DNA from: Mycobacterium sp.
GTDB lineage: Bacteria > Actinomycetota > Actinomycetes > Mycobacteriales > Mycobacteriaceae
Assembly: GCF_004298145.1 (NCBI RefSeq)
Contig: NZ_SCRH01000048.1
Coordinates: 1 to 64,000, forward strand
Direction of reading: 5' to 3'
Length of the DNA stretch: 64,000 bases
Shown here: positions 44,113 to 51,993 of the stretch, one piece after another
Numbering within the stretch: the first letter of the stretch is position 1
Layout: the number at the start of each line of letters is the position of its first letter
Notes under the pieces: generated by a model
What the model was told of the DNA's origin: nothing
What the model saw: the letters and a program-made list of their open reading frames with translations, nothing else
Database searches by the model: none
Translations under genes and position numbers: made by a program

Positions 44113-45025
44113 CCGGCGGTCGGTGCCGGTCCGAAAATCGGTCGGGGCCGGTGGCGCACTCGTCGAGGAAGTCGGCGATGGCCGCGGTGATGCGCTCGGG
44201 GGCCTCGAACATCGGTACGTGCCCGACGCCGTCGAGCTTGGTGATCTTTGTGCCCGTGGGCAGGAAGTCGGTGAAATGCCGGCTGAACCTGCTGGGCGGC
44301 ACCACCCGGTCCTTCTCGCACAGCACCAGCTGCACCGGTACCGCGGTCTGCGCCAGCTCCAGCAGCCCCGGCGCCAGCAGCGCCTTGATCAGCAGCTGGA
44401 AATAGGCCGGGCAGTGCGCGGCGTCGTCGACCACCCCGCGCAGTTGCTCCTCGCTGGCCCCGTCCGGGGTCGCGCTCAGCGGCAGGGTCGCCAGCCGGCG
44501 GCTCAGTGGCAGCCGCAGCGTGTGCTGGCCCAACAGCCGGGCCAGCGCCAGGATCGGCATGCCGGCGATGAACTTGCTGATGACCTCGAATTTGACCGGG
44601 CTCCAGCGCGTCCACCCGCCCGCGGCGCCGACGCCGGTGACGCTGCGGGCCCGCCCGCGCCGCTCGAGCTCGAAGGCCACCCAGCCGCCCAGCGAGTTAC
44701 CCACCAGGTGCGCGCTGTCCCAGCCGAGTTGGTCGAGCAGACGCTCGATGTGGTCGGCCAGCACCGACGAGCTCAACAGCCAGGTGCCCGCAAAGGGCCC
44801 GCCGTTGTGCCCGGCCATGGTCGGGGCGAAGACCTCGTAGCGGCCGGTGTCGGCCAGCCGCGGCGCTACCGGATCCCACACCGTTTGCGACATCAAAAAT
44901 CCGTGCAGCAGCACGACCGGCTCGCCGGAACCCAGGTGGGTCGGCGGACGGGCCGAAGGCGACGCCGAGCGAGCGGGGCTCACGAGGACGGACCCGAGCA
45001 GACGAGATTGCGCATAACCCGACAT
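44105..45025 (-). CDS. Alpha/beta hydrolase
   Basis: A 306-residue hydrolase-fold protein. Oxyanion-side HG motif VVLLHGFLMSQTVWDP (about residues 38-53), nucleophile elbow VGNSLGGWVAFEL (Ser about 111), Asp near CEKDRVVPP (about 245) and catalytic His at GVGHVPMFE (about 272). The substrate is unknown; an ester or epoxide hydrolase role is equally possible. H37Rv has only fragments here (Rv3337/Rv3338), so this lineage keeps the intact gene. ATG 45025 starts MSGYAQSRLLGS; frame upstream is unconserved. Divergent from trpS. Confidence 0.8.
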   Translation of the reverse strand: MSGYAQSRLLGSVLVSPARSASPSARPPTHLGSGEPVVLLHGFLMSQTVWDPVAPRLADTGRYEVFAPTMAGHNGGPFAGTWLLSSSVLADHIERLLDQLGWDSAHLVGNSLGGWVAFELERRGRARSVTGVGAAGGWTRWSPVKFEVISKFIAGMPILALARLLGQHTLRLPLSRRLATLPLSATPDGASEEQLRGVVDDAAHCPAYFQLLIKALLAPGLLELAQTAVPVQLVLCEKDRVVPPSRFSRHFTDFLPTGTKITKLDGVGHVPMFEAPERITAAIADFLDECATGPDRFSDRHRPPAS

Positions 45026-45153
45026 TAAAGGCGGTACCGCCGGTACCGCAAGGTGCCTGATCGTGAGGGTGCGGCTGGCCGCACACTCGGCACCGAACGT
45101 GAAGCTGGCCGCACGCTGGGTTGCCACGGCGCGCGTGAAAAGATCGGTGCATC

Positions 45154-46185
45154 ATGAGCACCGCTACCGGATCCAGCCGCATTTTCTCCGGCGTGCAGCC
45201 CACGTCCGATTCGCTTCACCTGGGTAACGCGCTGGGCGCCATCACCCGGTGGGTCGAGCTGCAGGACGACTGGGGAGATGACTGGGACGCGTTCTTCTGC
45301 GTCGTCGACCTGCATGCCATCACCATCGCCCAGGATCCCGAGGCGCTGCGACGGCGGACCCTGGTCACCGCCGCCCAATACCTGGCGCTGGGCATCGACC
45401 CGGCCCGCAGCACCGTCTTCGTGCAGAGCCACGTGCCCGCCCACACCCAGCTGGCCTGGGTGCTGGGCTGCTTCACCGGCTTCGGGCAGGCGTCGCGGAT
45501 GACGCAGTTCAAGGACAAGTCGCTGCGCCAGGGCGCCGACTCCACCACCGTGGGTTTGTTCACCTACCCGGTGCTGCAGGCCGCCGACGTGCTGGCCTAC
45601 GACACCGATCTGGTGCCGGTGGGCGAGGACCAGCGCCAGCACCTCGAGCTGGCCCGCGACGTGGCGCAGCGGTTCAACGCCCGATTCCCGGACACCTTCG
45701 TCGTGCCGGACGTGCTCATCCCCAAGGCCACCGCGAAGATCTACGACCTGGCCGACCCGACGTCGAAGATGAGCAAGTCCGCGGCCACCGATGCCGGGCT
45801 GATCAACCTGCTCGACGATCCGGCGTTGTCGGCCAAGAAGATTCGTTCGGCGGTGACCGACAGCGAGCGCGAGATCCGCTTCGACACCGTCGCCAAGCCC
45901 GGCGTGTCCAACCTGCTGACCATCCAGTCTGCGGTCAGCGGCGTGGACATCGACAAGCTCGTCGAGGGCTATGCCGGAAGGGGTTACGGCGACTTGAAAA
46001 AGGACACCGCGGAGGCGGTGGTCGAGTTCGTCGCCCCGATCAAGGCCCGCGTGGACGAACTGCGGGCCGACCCGGCCGAATTGGAGGCCATTTTGGCGGC
46101 CGGAGCCGAAAGGGCCCAGGATGTCGCCGGGAAAACGGTCCAACGGGTCTACGATCGGCTTGGGTTCCTTCCGCAACGGAGGTAA
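45154..46185 (+). CDS. trpS: Tryptophanyl-tRNA synthetase
   Basis: Class I aminoacyl-tRNA synthetase charging tRNA-Trp. The 343-residue protein has the HIGH-type motif DSLHLGNALGA (about residues 18-28), the Trp-binding region VQSHVPAHTQLAWVLGCFTGFGQASRMTQFKDKS, and the KMSKS loop TSKMSKSAATDAG (about 203-215). H37Rv Rv3336c, same position relative to icd1 and the next membrane protein. It ends 11 bp before the YhjD-like gene, so the two may be co-transcribed. Confidence 0.96.
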   Translation: MSTATGSSRIFSGVQPTSDSLHLGNALGAITRWVELQDDWGDDWDAFFCVVDLHAITIAQDPEALRRRTLVTAAQYLALGIDPARSTVFVQSHVPAHTQLAWVLGCFTGFGQASRMTQFKDKSLRQGADSTTVGLFTYPVLQAADVLAYDTDLVPVGEDQRQHLELARDVAQRFNARFPDTFVVPDVLIPKATAKIYDLADPTSKMSKSAATDAGLINLLDDPALSAKKIRSAVTDSEREIRFDTVAKPGVSNLLTIQSAVSGVDIDKLVEGYAGRGYGDLKKDTAEAVVEFVAPIKARVDELRADPAELEAILAAGAERAQDVAGKTVQRVYDRLGFLPQRR

Positions 46186-46196
46186 GAAGTTTCACC

Positions 46197-47234
46197 ATGA
46201 GCGAGCCGGCCGAGGCAGGCATTCTCGATCGGCTGCGGGCCCGCCACGGGTGGCTCGACCACATCATTCGCGCCTACCGGCGTTTCGACGAGCGCAACGG
46301 CGGGTTCTTCGCCGCCGGCCTCACGTATTACACGATTTTCGCGTTGTTTCCGTTGCTCATGGTCGGTTTCGCGGTGTTCGGATTCGTTCTGGCGCGGCGG
46401 CCGCAGCTGCTGAGCTCGATCGACGATCACATCCGCTCCCAGGTGTCGGGCAGGCTGGGTAATCAGCTGCAGGAGTTGATGAACTCGGCCATCGATGCCC
46501 GGACGTCGGTCGGTGTCATCGGTCTGGTCACCGCGGTGTGGGCGGGCCTGGGCTGGATATCGCACCTGCGGCAGGCGCTGACCGAGATGTGGTGGGACCG
46601 CCACTTCGAGTCACCGGGCTTCGTGCGCGGCAGGTTCTCCGATCTGCTGGCGATGGTGGGGACGTTCGCGGTGATCGTGGCCACCGTCGCGCTGACCACC
46701 GTCGGCCACGCCGCACCCATGGCCACGTTGCTGAAATGGCTCGGCATACCGCAGTTTGCGGTGTTCGACTGGCTCTTCTGGCTTTTCTCGATCCTGATCG
46801 CGACGCTGGTGTCGTGGCTGCTGTTCACCTGGATGATTGCGCGCCTGCCCCGGGAAAAGGTGAGTTTCGTCGATTCGATGCGGGCCGGGCTGATCGCGGC
46901 GATCGGCTTCGAAGTGTTCAAACAGGTGGCGTCGATCTATCTGAAGGCGGTGTTGCGCAGCCCGGCGGGCGTCGCGTTCGGCCCGGTGCTGGGGTTGATG
47001 GTGTTCGCTTACATCACCGCCTATCTCGTCCTGTTCTGCACGGCGTGGGCGGCGACGGCATCCACCGATCCGCGCGACCGACACGTCGAGCCCCCCGCCC
47101 CGGCGATCATCGCGCCGCGGGTGCACATGGACGAGGGCCTGGGCACCCGCCAGACGCTCACCGCGATGGCATTGGGAGCTGTTGGGGCGCTAACGCTTTC
47201 CCGCATTGCGGGTTTCGCTCACCGTAACCGCTAG
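46197..47234 (+). CDS. YhjD/YihY-family inner membrane protein
   Basis: A 345-residue polytopic protein, homologue of Rv3335c. Six hydrophobic helices: about residues 40-68 (GLTYYTIFALFPLLMVGFAVFGFVLA), 100-125, 145-170, 185-210, 220-245 and 255-285. The conserved loop FFAAGLTYYTIFALFP is the BrkB/YihY signature. E. coli YhjD has been implicated in lipid or LPS transport; its role in mycobacteria is unknown. AGGAGGT-like GGAGGTAAGAAG precedes ATG 46197. It converges with the SMR exporter gene, stops overlapping by 4 bp. Confidence 0.88.
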   Translation: MSEPAEAGILDRLRARHGWLDHIIRAYRRFDERNGGFFAAGLTYYTIFALFPLLMVGFAVFGFVLARRPQLLSSIDDHIRSQVSGRLGNQLQELMNSAIDARTSVGVIGLVTAVWAGLGWISHLRQALTEMWWDRHFESPGFVRGRFSDLLAMVGTFAVIVATVALTTVGHAAPMATLLKWLGIPQFAVFDWLFWLFSILIATLVSWLLFTWMIARLPREKVSFVDSMRAGLIAAIGFEVFKQVASIYLKAVLRSPAGVAFGPVLGLMVFAYITAYLVLFCTAWAATASTDPRDRHVEPPAPAIIAPRVHMDEGLGTRQTLTAMALGAVGALTLSRIAGFAHRNR

Positions 47235-47545
47235 CTGACCAGCTTCAAACCCACGATGCAGGCCACGATCCCGGCGATCAGCAACAGCTTGGTCAACGAC
47301 GCCGGTTCGTCGCCGATCAGCGCCGCGTAGCCCACCGTGAGCACGGCCCCGATGCCGACCCACACCGCATAACTGGTCCCGACCGCCACGGTGCGCATCG
47401 CACTCGCCAGCCCGGCCATCGAAAGCCCCAGCGCGACAACGAAGACCAGCGACGGGCCAAGCCGGGAGAAGCCGTCGGACTTGTTCAGGGCGGTCGCCCA
47501 CACCGCCTCCAATACCCCCGACGCGATCAAGACGAGCCATGCCAT
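47231..47545 (-). CDS. gdx: SMR-family guanidinium exporter (Gdx/SugE type)
   Basis: A 104-residue four-helix small multidrug resistance protein. The opening MAWLVLIASGVLEAVWATALNKSDGF has the essential helix-1 Glu (E13) in the Gdx context, followed by SMAGLASAMRTVAVGTSYAVWVGIGAVLT in helix 3. Gdx proteins are dual-topology proton/guanidinium antiporters; EmrE-like polyspecific exporters have a different helix-1 pattern. A guanidine-III riboswitch lies immediately upstream, ending 3 nt before the ribosome-binding site GGAGGT (47556-47551), which strongly supports guanidinium as the substrate. ATG 47545 is fixed by that site. Confidence 0.9.
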   Translation of the reverse strand: MAWLVLIASGVLEAVWATALNKSDGFSRLGPSLVFVVALGLSMAGLASAMRTVAVGTSYAVWVGIGAVLTVGYAALIGDEPASLTKLLLIAGIVACIVGLKLVS

Positions 47546-47558
47546 CGCGCACCTCCGC

Positions 47559-47601
47559 GGCGCCGTCTTTTCGCTGGCCGGGTACGGGGCCCCTCGTCCG
47601 G
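47559..47601 (-). ncRNA. Guanidine-III riboswitch (ykkC-III)
   Basis: On the minus strand the 43 nt run from CCGGACGAGGGGCCCCGTA through CCCGGCCAGCGAAAAGACGG to CGCC. This matches the ykkC-III pattern ccggACGAGG...CCGUACCCGG...AAGACGG. The long pseudoknot helix GGCCCCGT (47591-47584) with ACGGCGCC (47566-47559) has one C-C mismatch (47588 against 47562). The aptamer ends 3 nt before the Shine-Dalgarno of gdx, so ligand binding likely changes ribosome access. Confidence 0.88.
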
Positions 47602-47625
47602 TGTCAGGTGCTGACCGGCTCGATG

Positions 47626-48774
47626 TTAGCAAACTCGTCTCGGATAGTCCTGCCAGTCGCCCAGCAGCATGACGGCTACGACCCGTAGATCACGTTCCAG
47701 CACAACGAGATTGGCGTTGTAGCCGGGCCGCAGGCTGCCGACCCGATCCAGGCCCAGAGCCCGCGCCGGCGTCGCGGCGGTCGTCTGCACCGCGGCCTCG
47801 AGCGCGGTATCGGCATCGGACCCCAGCCCGGCCACGGCGCGGAAGAGCCGATCCATGGTGGCCGTGCTGCCCGCGATCGTCGACGCCCCGTGCACCCGCG
47901 CGACGCCGGACACCACATCGATGCGCACCGTGCCGAGCCGGTACGCGCCGTCGGCGCGGCCCGCCGCGGCGATCGCGTCGGTGATCACGGCGACCCGGTC
48001 CGCGCCGGCCGCCTCGATCACCGCGTGCACCAGGTCCGGGTGCAGGTGCACTCCGTCGGCGATCAGCTCGACGGTCACCCGCGGGTCCCGGAGCAGGGCC
48101 AGCGCCGGGCCCGGTTCGCGATGGTGCAGCGGCGGCATCGCGTTGAACAGATGCGTGCCGACCGTGGTGCCCAGCGCGATGGCGTGCTGCGTCTGCTCGT
48201 AGGTCGCATCCGTATGACCCACCGCCACAACGACTCCCGCGTCCGTGAAACGCCGGATCGCGGCATCGGCCCCGGGCAGCTCGGGCGCCAGGGTGACCAT
48301 CTTGATGGTGTCACCGCCGGCGGTCAGCACCGCGTCGATCTCGTTGGGGTCAGGGTCACGCATCTGGGTGCGGTCGTGGGCTCCGCAGCGCGCCCCGCTC
48401 AGCCAGGGGCCTTCCAGATGAATGCCCGCGACGACGCCGGCCCGGGTCGCCTCGGCGAGCGCGCGCACCCCGCTGAGCAGTTCGGGGGGCGAGGCGGTCA
48501 CCAGGCTGGCGAGCGTGGTGGTGGTGCCGTGGCCCAGGTGGAAGGCGGCGGCGGCGTCGATGCCGTCCGCGTCGGTGTAGGAAGCCCCGCCGCCGCCGTG
48601 CACGTGCATGTCGATAAAGCCCGGCGCCACAGTGCAATCGGGAAAATCATGGTCGGCCGGGCGTGGCGGCGGGCCGGGCGCGCAGGCCACGATCCGGCCG
48701 CCGGAGGCCTCGAGCCAGCCCGGCCGACAGATCCGCCCGCCGAGGACCATCGTTCCCGCGGCGATCAATCCCAT
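47626..48774 (-). CDS. nagA: N-acetylglucosamine-6-phosphate deacetylase
   Basis: Amidohydrolase-fold enzyme deacetylating GlcNAc-6-P in amino-sugar and cell-wall recycling. The 382-residue protein has the metal motif FIDMHVHGGGG (about residues 52-62), the catalytic-site IHLEGPWLSG (about 116-125), HLFNAMPPLHHREPG (about 203-217), DGVHLHPDL and the Asp in VITDAIAAAG (about 260). ATG 48774 starts MGLIAAGTMVLGGR; the long upstream frame lies antisense-like inside sugI and is not coding. Start overlaps the sugI stop by 10 bp: one operon. H37Rv Rv3332. Confidence 0.93.
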   Translation of the reverse strand: MGLIAAGTMVLGGRICRPGWLEASGGRIVACAPGPPPRPADHDFPDCTVAPGFIDMHVHGGGGASYTDADGIDAAAAFHLGHGTTTTLASLVTASPPELLSGVRALAEATRAGVVAGIHLEGPWLSGARCGAHDRTQMRDPDPNEIDAVLTAGGDTIKMVTLAPELPGADAAIRRFTDAGVVVAVGHTDATYEQTQHAIALGTTVGTHLFNAMPPLHHREPGPALALLRDPRVTVELIADGVHLHPDLVHAVIEAAGADRVAVITDAIAAAGRADGAYRLGTVRIDVVSGVARVHGASTIAGSTATMDRLFRAVAGLGSDADTALEAAVQTTAATPARALGLDRVGSLRPGYNANLVVLERDLRVVAVMLLGDWQDYPRRVC

Positions 48775-50114
48775 CGGCCGCCGTTTTCCCAGAAGTGACG
48801 GATGTCCTCGAGCTGGCGGCCCTTGGTCTCCGGCGCATACCGGTAGACGAAGGCGAACGCGACCACCGCGAGCACCGCGAACGCCGCGAAAGTCCCTGCG
48901 CCGCCCAATGAATGCAGCATGGTGAGGAAGACGGCGGCGATGATGGCGTTGGCCACCAGGTTGGAGGTCAGCATGGTGCTCGACCCGAGGGACCGCAGCC
49001 GGGACGGGAAGCTTTCGCTGGCGTACACCCAGCCCAGGGAGCCGAAGCCCATGGTGTAGCCGAAGATGAACAGCAGCACGCCCGCGAGCCCGGCGGCCGC
49101 ACCGCCGGTGCCGCGGCCGAATACGGCCATCAGGACCACGTCGGCGACGATCATCATGGCGGTGCCGCACAACAGGATTGGCCGCCTGCCCAGCCGGTCG
49201 ACCAGCAGCAGCGCCGTGCCGACGGCCGCCAATCCGGCCACCTGCACCAGCGCCGGCAGCCCCAGTAGCGCGAAATTGCCGGTGAAGCCCATGGCCTGAA
49301 ATATCCGGGGGCTGTAATAGATGATCGCGTTGATGCCGGTGATCTGGATCAGGAAGCCGAGAACGACCACGAAGACGGTGGCGCGAAGATAGGGCCTGCG
49401 AACCATTTCCGGCAGCATCTCGGAAAGGCTGCCGCTACCCTCGCTCAACGCGCGGCCGATCTCGGCCAGCTCCTCGTCGACCCGCGCGTCGGGCTCCACC
49501 CTCAGCAGCGCGCGCCGGGCGTCGTCCACCCGGCCTTTGAGCAGGTACCATCGCGCCGTGTCGGGCATCCGAATCACCAACGGCGCCAACAGCGCTGCGG
49601 GCACGCAGGCCAGCCCCAGCATCCACCGCCAGCTGTGTGTGCCCGCCAGCAGGTAACCGGTCAAGTAACCGACGATGAGCCCACTGACGATCGCCAGCTG
49701 ATAGGCCGTCAGCAGTGAGCCGCGCACCGCCGTCGGCGCCGATTCGGCCACGTATACCGGGACCACCACCACCGTCACGCCGATGGTCAGGCCGACGAGC
49801 AGTCGCGCCGCCAACAGCATCGGCAGCGAGACCGAAAACGCGGCCAGCAGCGCGAAAACCGCGTAGGCGAACAGGATCAGCACCACCGACTTTTTCCGCC
49901 CGATCACGTTGGCCAGCACGCCGGCGCCGAGCGCTCCGATGATCTGACCGATCACCACCATCGTCGTCAGCAGTTCCTGTTGCCGGGTGGACAGTCCGAA
50001 ATCCTCGGTGACGAACAACTGCGCGCCGGCGATGATCGACAGGTCGTAGCCGTAGATGATGCCCACGCTGGCGGCGGTCAGCCCGACCAGCAGGCCGCGC
50101 CGGGCTTCGGTCAC
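48765..50114 (-). CDS. sugI: MFS sugar transporter
   Basis: A 449-residue, 12-helix major facilitator of the sugar porter family. Family motifs: GRKKSVVL after helix 2, PVYVAESAPTAVRGSL (PES motif with RG) about residues 120-135, the middle-loop, GINAIIYYSPRIF about 275-287, DRLGRRP about 322-328 and the closing PETKGRQLEDI. Substrate is likely a hexose or amino sugar; coupling to nagA suggests GlcNAc or a related sugar. H37Rv SugI, Rv3331. Its upstream region carries a perfect inverted repeat (50142-50156). Confidence 0.92.
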   Translation of the reverse strand: MTEARRGLLVGLTAASVGIIYGYDLSIIAGAQLFVTEDFGLSTRQQELLTTMVVIGQIIGALGAGVLANVIGRKKSVVLILFAYAVFALLAAFSVSLPMLLAARLLVGLTIGVTVVVVPVYVAESAPTAVRGSLLTAYQLAIVSGLIVGYLTGYLLAGTHSWRWMLGLACVPAALLAPLVIRMPDTARWYLLKGRVDDARRALLRVEPDARVDEELAEIGRALSEGSGSLSEMLPEMVRRPYLRATVFVVVLGFLIQITGINAIIYYSPRIFQAMGFTGNFALLGLPALVQVAGLAAVGTALLLVDRLGRRPILLCGTAMMIVADVVLMAVFGRGTGGAAAGLAGVLLFIFGYTMGFGSLGWVYASESFPSRLRSLGSSTMLTSNLVANAIIAAVFLTMLHSLGGAGTFAAFAVLAVVAFAFVYRYAPETKGRQLEDIRHFWENGGRWD

Positions 50115-50141
50115 CTCGGTGAGTCTAGTGTCGCGGGCCGA

Positions 50142-50156
50142 GCGCTCATTGAGCGC
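50142..50156. promoter_or_regulatory. Inverted repeat upstream of sugI
   Basis: GCGCTCA-T-TGAGCGC: perfect 7-bp arms with a 1-nt spacer, 28 bp before the sugI start. Its position fits an operator for the leftward sugI-nagA transcript. The regulator is unknown. Confidence 0.45.
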
Positions 50157-50174
50157 GGCTTGGTACCCGATGCT

Positions 50175-50220
50175 CCCCGATCGGGGACGGGGGAATTCCG
50201 CCCGTCATGTCCGATCGGGG
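50175..50220. promoter_or_regulatory. Palindromic CCCCGATCGGGG and a partial second copy
   Basis: CCCCGATCGGGG (50175-50186) is a perfect 12-bp palindrome; CCGATCGGGG recurs at 50211-50220, 36 bp later. They lie between sugI and the small secreted-protein gene and are candidate paired operator sites for the rightward unit. Confidence 0.4.
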
Positions 50221-50321
50221 GATGTTTCCAGCTGCTCAGCGCCCATAAATTCGCTTCCGACTTGTTATGGCGAGAAGTTGCGCCGCCCGCACCCCGCGGC
50301 GCCCGCTGCTATCTTGATCGC

Positions 50322-50777
50322 GTGCGCCGCGCGCCGAAGGACCTCGAGATCGTGCGGCTCAACCGACCTCGAGGGGTGCGGTGGGCGGCAGTCGCGGTGA
50401 TCGCCCTGCTCGCGCCACTTGCTCTCACGCACTGCCCGCGCACAGTCGAAGCTTTGGCCACCATCGTCGCCGTACACCATGAATCTGCACGGGCGGCGGC
50501 CCCCGTCGGTGAGCAGCTGGTCGACCACTCGCGCGCCGCGTCGATGCACCATAAGGCCGCCCCGCGGGAGCTGTGCCGCAGCAGCGATTTTACTTTCGTT
50601 GCGAGTGGTTCGCCGTCTGGTACCGATGACACACGGAGCACGCCCGCGGTCGGTTTTACGCAGGGGATCGACGTCTCCGCGGGTATCGCGAGAGGACCTC
50701 CGCCAGGGCTCCGGCATGCGCCGCGTGCTTTCAGCGGACGCGCTCGCCTTCATATGTTCTGCCTGCTCCGGCGCTGA
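50322..50777 (+). CDS. Small exported Cys/His-containing protein of unknown function
   Basis: A 151-residue frame beginning at GTG 50322: short basic N terminus (VRRAPKDLEIVRLNRPRGVRW), hydrophobic segment about residues 22-36 (AAVAVIALLAPLALTHC), then a hydrophilic part with HH pairs (AVHHESA, SMHHKAA), two further Cys and the ending HMFCLLRR. This layout resembles LpqS-like, metal-responsive exported proteins of mycobacteria, but the similarity is weak and no function is claimed. No ribosome-binding site is visible, and a later GTG at 50352 is possible. It lies upstream of the DoxD-DoxA gene in the insertion between sugI and dacB1. Confidence 0.5.
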   Translation: MRRAPKDLEIVRLNRPRGVRWAAVAVIALLAPLALTHCPRTVEALATIVAVHHESARAAAPVGEQLVDHSRAASMHHKAAPRELCRSSDFTFVASGSPSGTDDTRSTPAVGFTQGIDVSAGIARGPPPGLRHAPRAFSGRARLHMFCLLRR

Positions 50778-50894
50778 GGAATACCCCATCGCCGGAGTGA
50801 ATGCTGCTTCCCGCAGCCGCGGATAGTGCGCGCCAATTCTTTCGGCCATCCATTTTCATGATTGTTTCCGCTGTTTTAAAGGATGGTATTTTCG

Positions 50895-51920
50895 ATGCGA
50901 AATCAGGACCTCACTCTTGAGCGCAGCACCCAAAGCTCGTCAGCTGCGCTCATTCTCCTCCCGCTCCGACTGGTTGCAGGCTGGGCTTATTTTTCGGCGT
51001 TTTGGCGCAGGGCGATTCTCGCCGACAAGCTGGACCCCGGCACCCCCGGGTATGTGGGAGAGAAGTTCAACAATTTCCTTCCCAACGCGCTGGGCATCAA
51101 GCCAGCCATAAGCTACCTTGTGCTGCACCCAGATCTTCTGAAATGGTCCATGATCGCCTTCACGATGGTGGAAGCGCTTGTCGGATTGTGTCTCATGCTC
51201 GGGATATTCACCCGGACAATGGGTGCGAGCGCCATGCTGCTGGCCTTCGGCATTCTGCTGGGCGCAGGATGGCTGGGGACCACCTGTCTCGACGAATGGC
51301 AGATTGGAATTCTAGGTATCGCGTCCGGAAGCGCGTTCTTGCTCAGCGGAGGCGGCGAGTACTCGGTCGACGACCTGCTGAGGCGCAAGGGCCTGAGCTT
51401 CACCCGGGCGAAATATTTCACCTGGCTCGCCTCGGGTGAAGTGAAGGTCAGAAAACCGGTTGTCGTCATCGGGGCGGTCGCGGTGCTTTCGGTAACGCTG
51501 GTGACCAACCAATACTTTCACGGCGGTGTCTACGGGCCGCTGCACAACAAGTCGGTCAAACCGGTGGTCGAAATCTCCGATGCGACGATCACGGACGGCG
51601 GTTTGCGGTTTACGGTCTATCGGACCGAAGGCGTGGATGTATACGGCTCATTCCTGGTCAGTGTCGCTCTACTCGATAACGGCAAGACAATTTTCAAGGT
51701 GGCCGGGCCGCAGCTGAGCCAACTCCCCAAGAGCGACATATCGAATTACCACGTGGCGGCGGTGAAACCGGGAACGTGCGGCCTGGTCATACCATTGGGC
51801 GGCAAAGCCCGGATCTCGCTCAACACCGGGACTGCAACTATTGACAGGAATCGGAGCTACACACTTTCCCTCACCGACGTGAGTGGCGTCCGCTGGCAAA
51901 AACCGGTCACCGGAGCGTGA
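50895..51920 (+). CDS. DoxD-DoxA fusion, thiosulfate:quinone oxidoreductase-like membrane protein
   Basis: A 341-residue protein. Residues about 20-165 are the four-helix DoxD/DoxX-like membrane domain (LLPLRLVAGWAYFSAFWRRAILADKLDPGTPGYVGEKFN, MVEALVGLCLMLGIFTRTMGASAMLLAFGILLGAGWLGTTC). Another helix at about 192-210 leads into an extracytoplasmic domain like DoxA, with VKPGTCGLVIPLGGKARISLN. In Acidianus DoxD and DoxA are separate subunits that oxidise thiosulfate and reduce quinone; fusions occur in bacteria. The gene is visibly lower in G+C than its neighbours. ATG 50895 has AAAGGA 11 nt upstream; ATG 50883 overlaps that site. It lies between sugI and dacB1, adjacent in H37Rv. Confidence 0.8.
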   Translation: MRNQDLTLERSTQSSSAALILLPLRLVAGWAYFSAFWRRAILADKLDPGTPGYVGEKFNNFLPNALGIKPAISYLVLHPDLLKWSMIAFTMVEALVGLCLMLGIFTRTMGASAMLLAFGILLGAGWLGTTCLDEWQIGILGIASGSAFLLSGGGEYSVDDLLRRKGLSFTRAKYFTWLASGEVKVRKPVVVIGAVAVLSVTLVTNQYFHGGVYGPLHNKSVKPVVEISDATITDGGLRFTVYRTEGVDVYGSFLVSVALLDNGKTIFKVAGPQLSQLPKSDISNYHVAAVKPGTCGLVIPLGGKARISLNTGTATIDRNRSYTLSLTDVSGVRWQKPVTGA

Positions 51921-51993
51921 CGTTCGGTGGCCACCGCATCTTTGGCGTGAGGACACTTCTCGGCGAGGCTGACGGGGGGCGGGCGAGCGGCGC

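Noticed and set aside
50161..50220. Copper-responsive RicR box ahead of the small Cys/His protein gene
   Set aside because: The palindrome CCCCGATCGGGG does not match the TACCC-N5-GGGTA pattern I recall for RicR sites.
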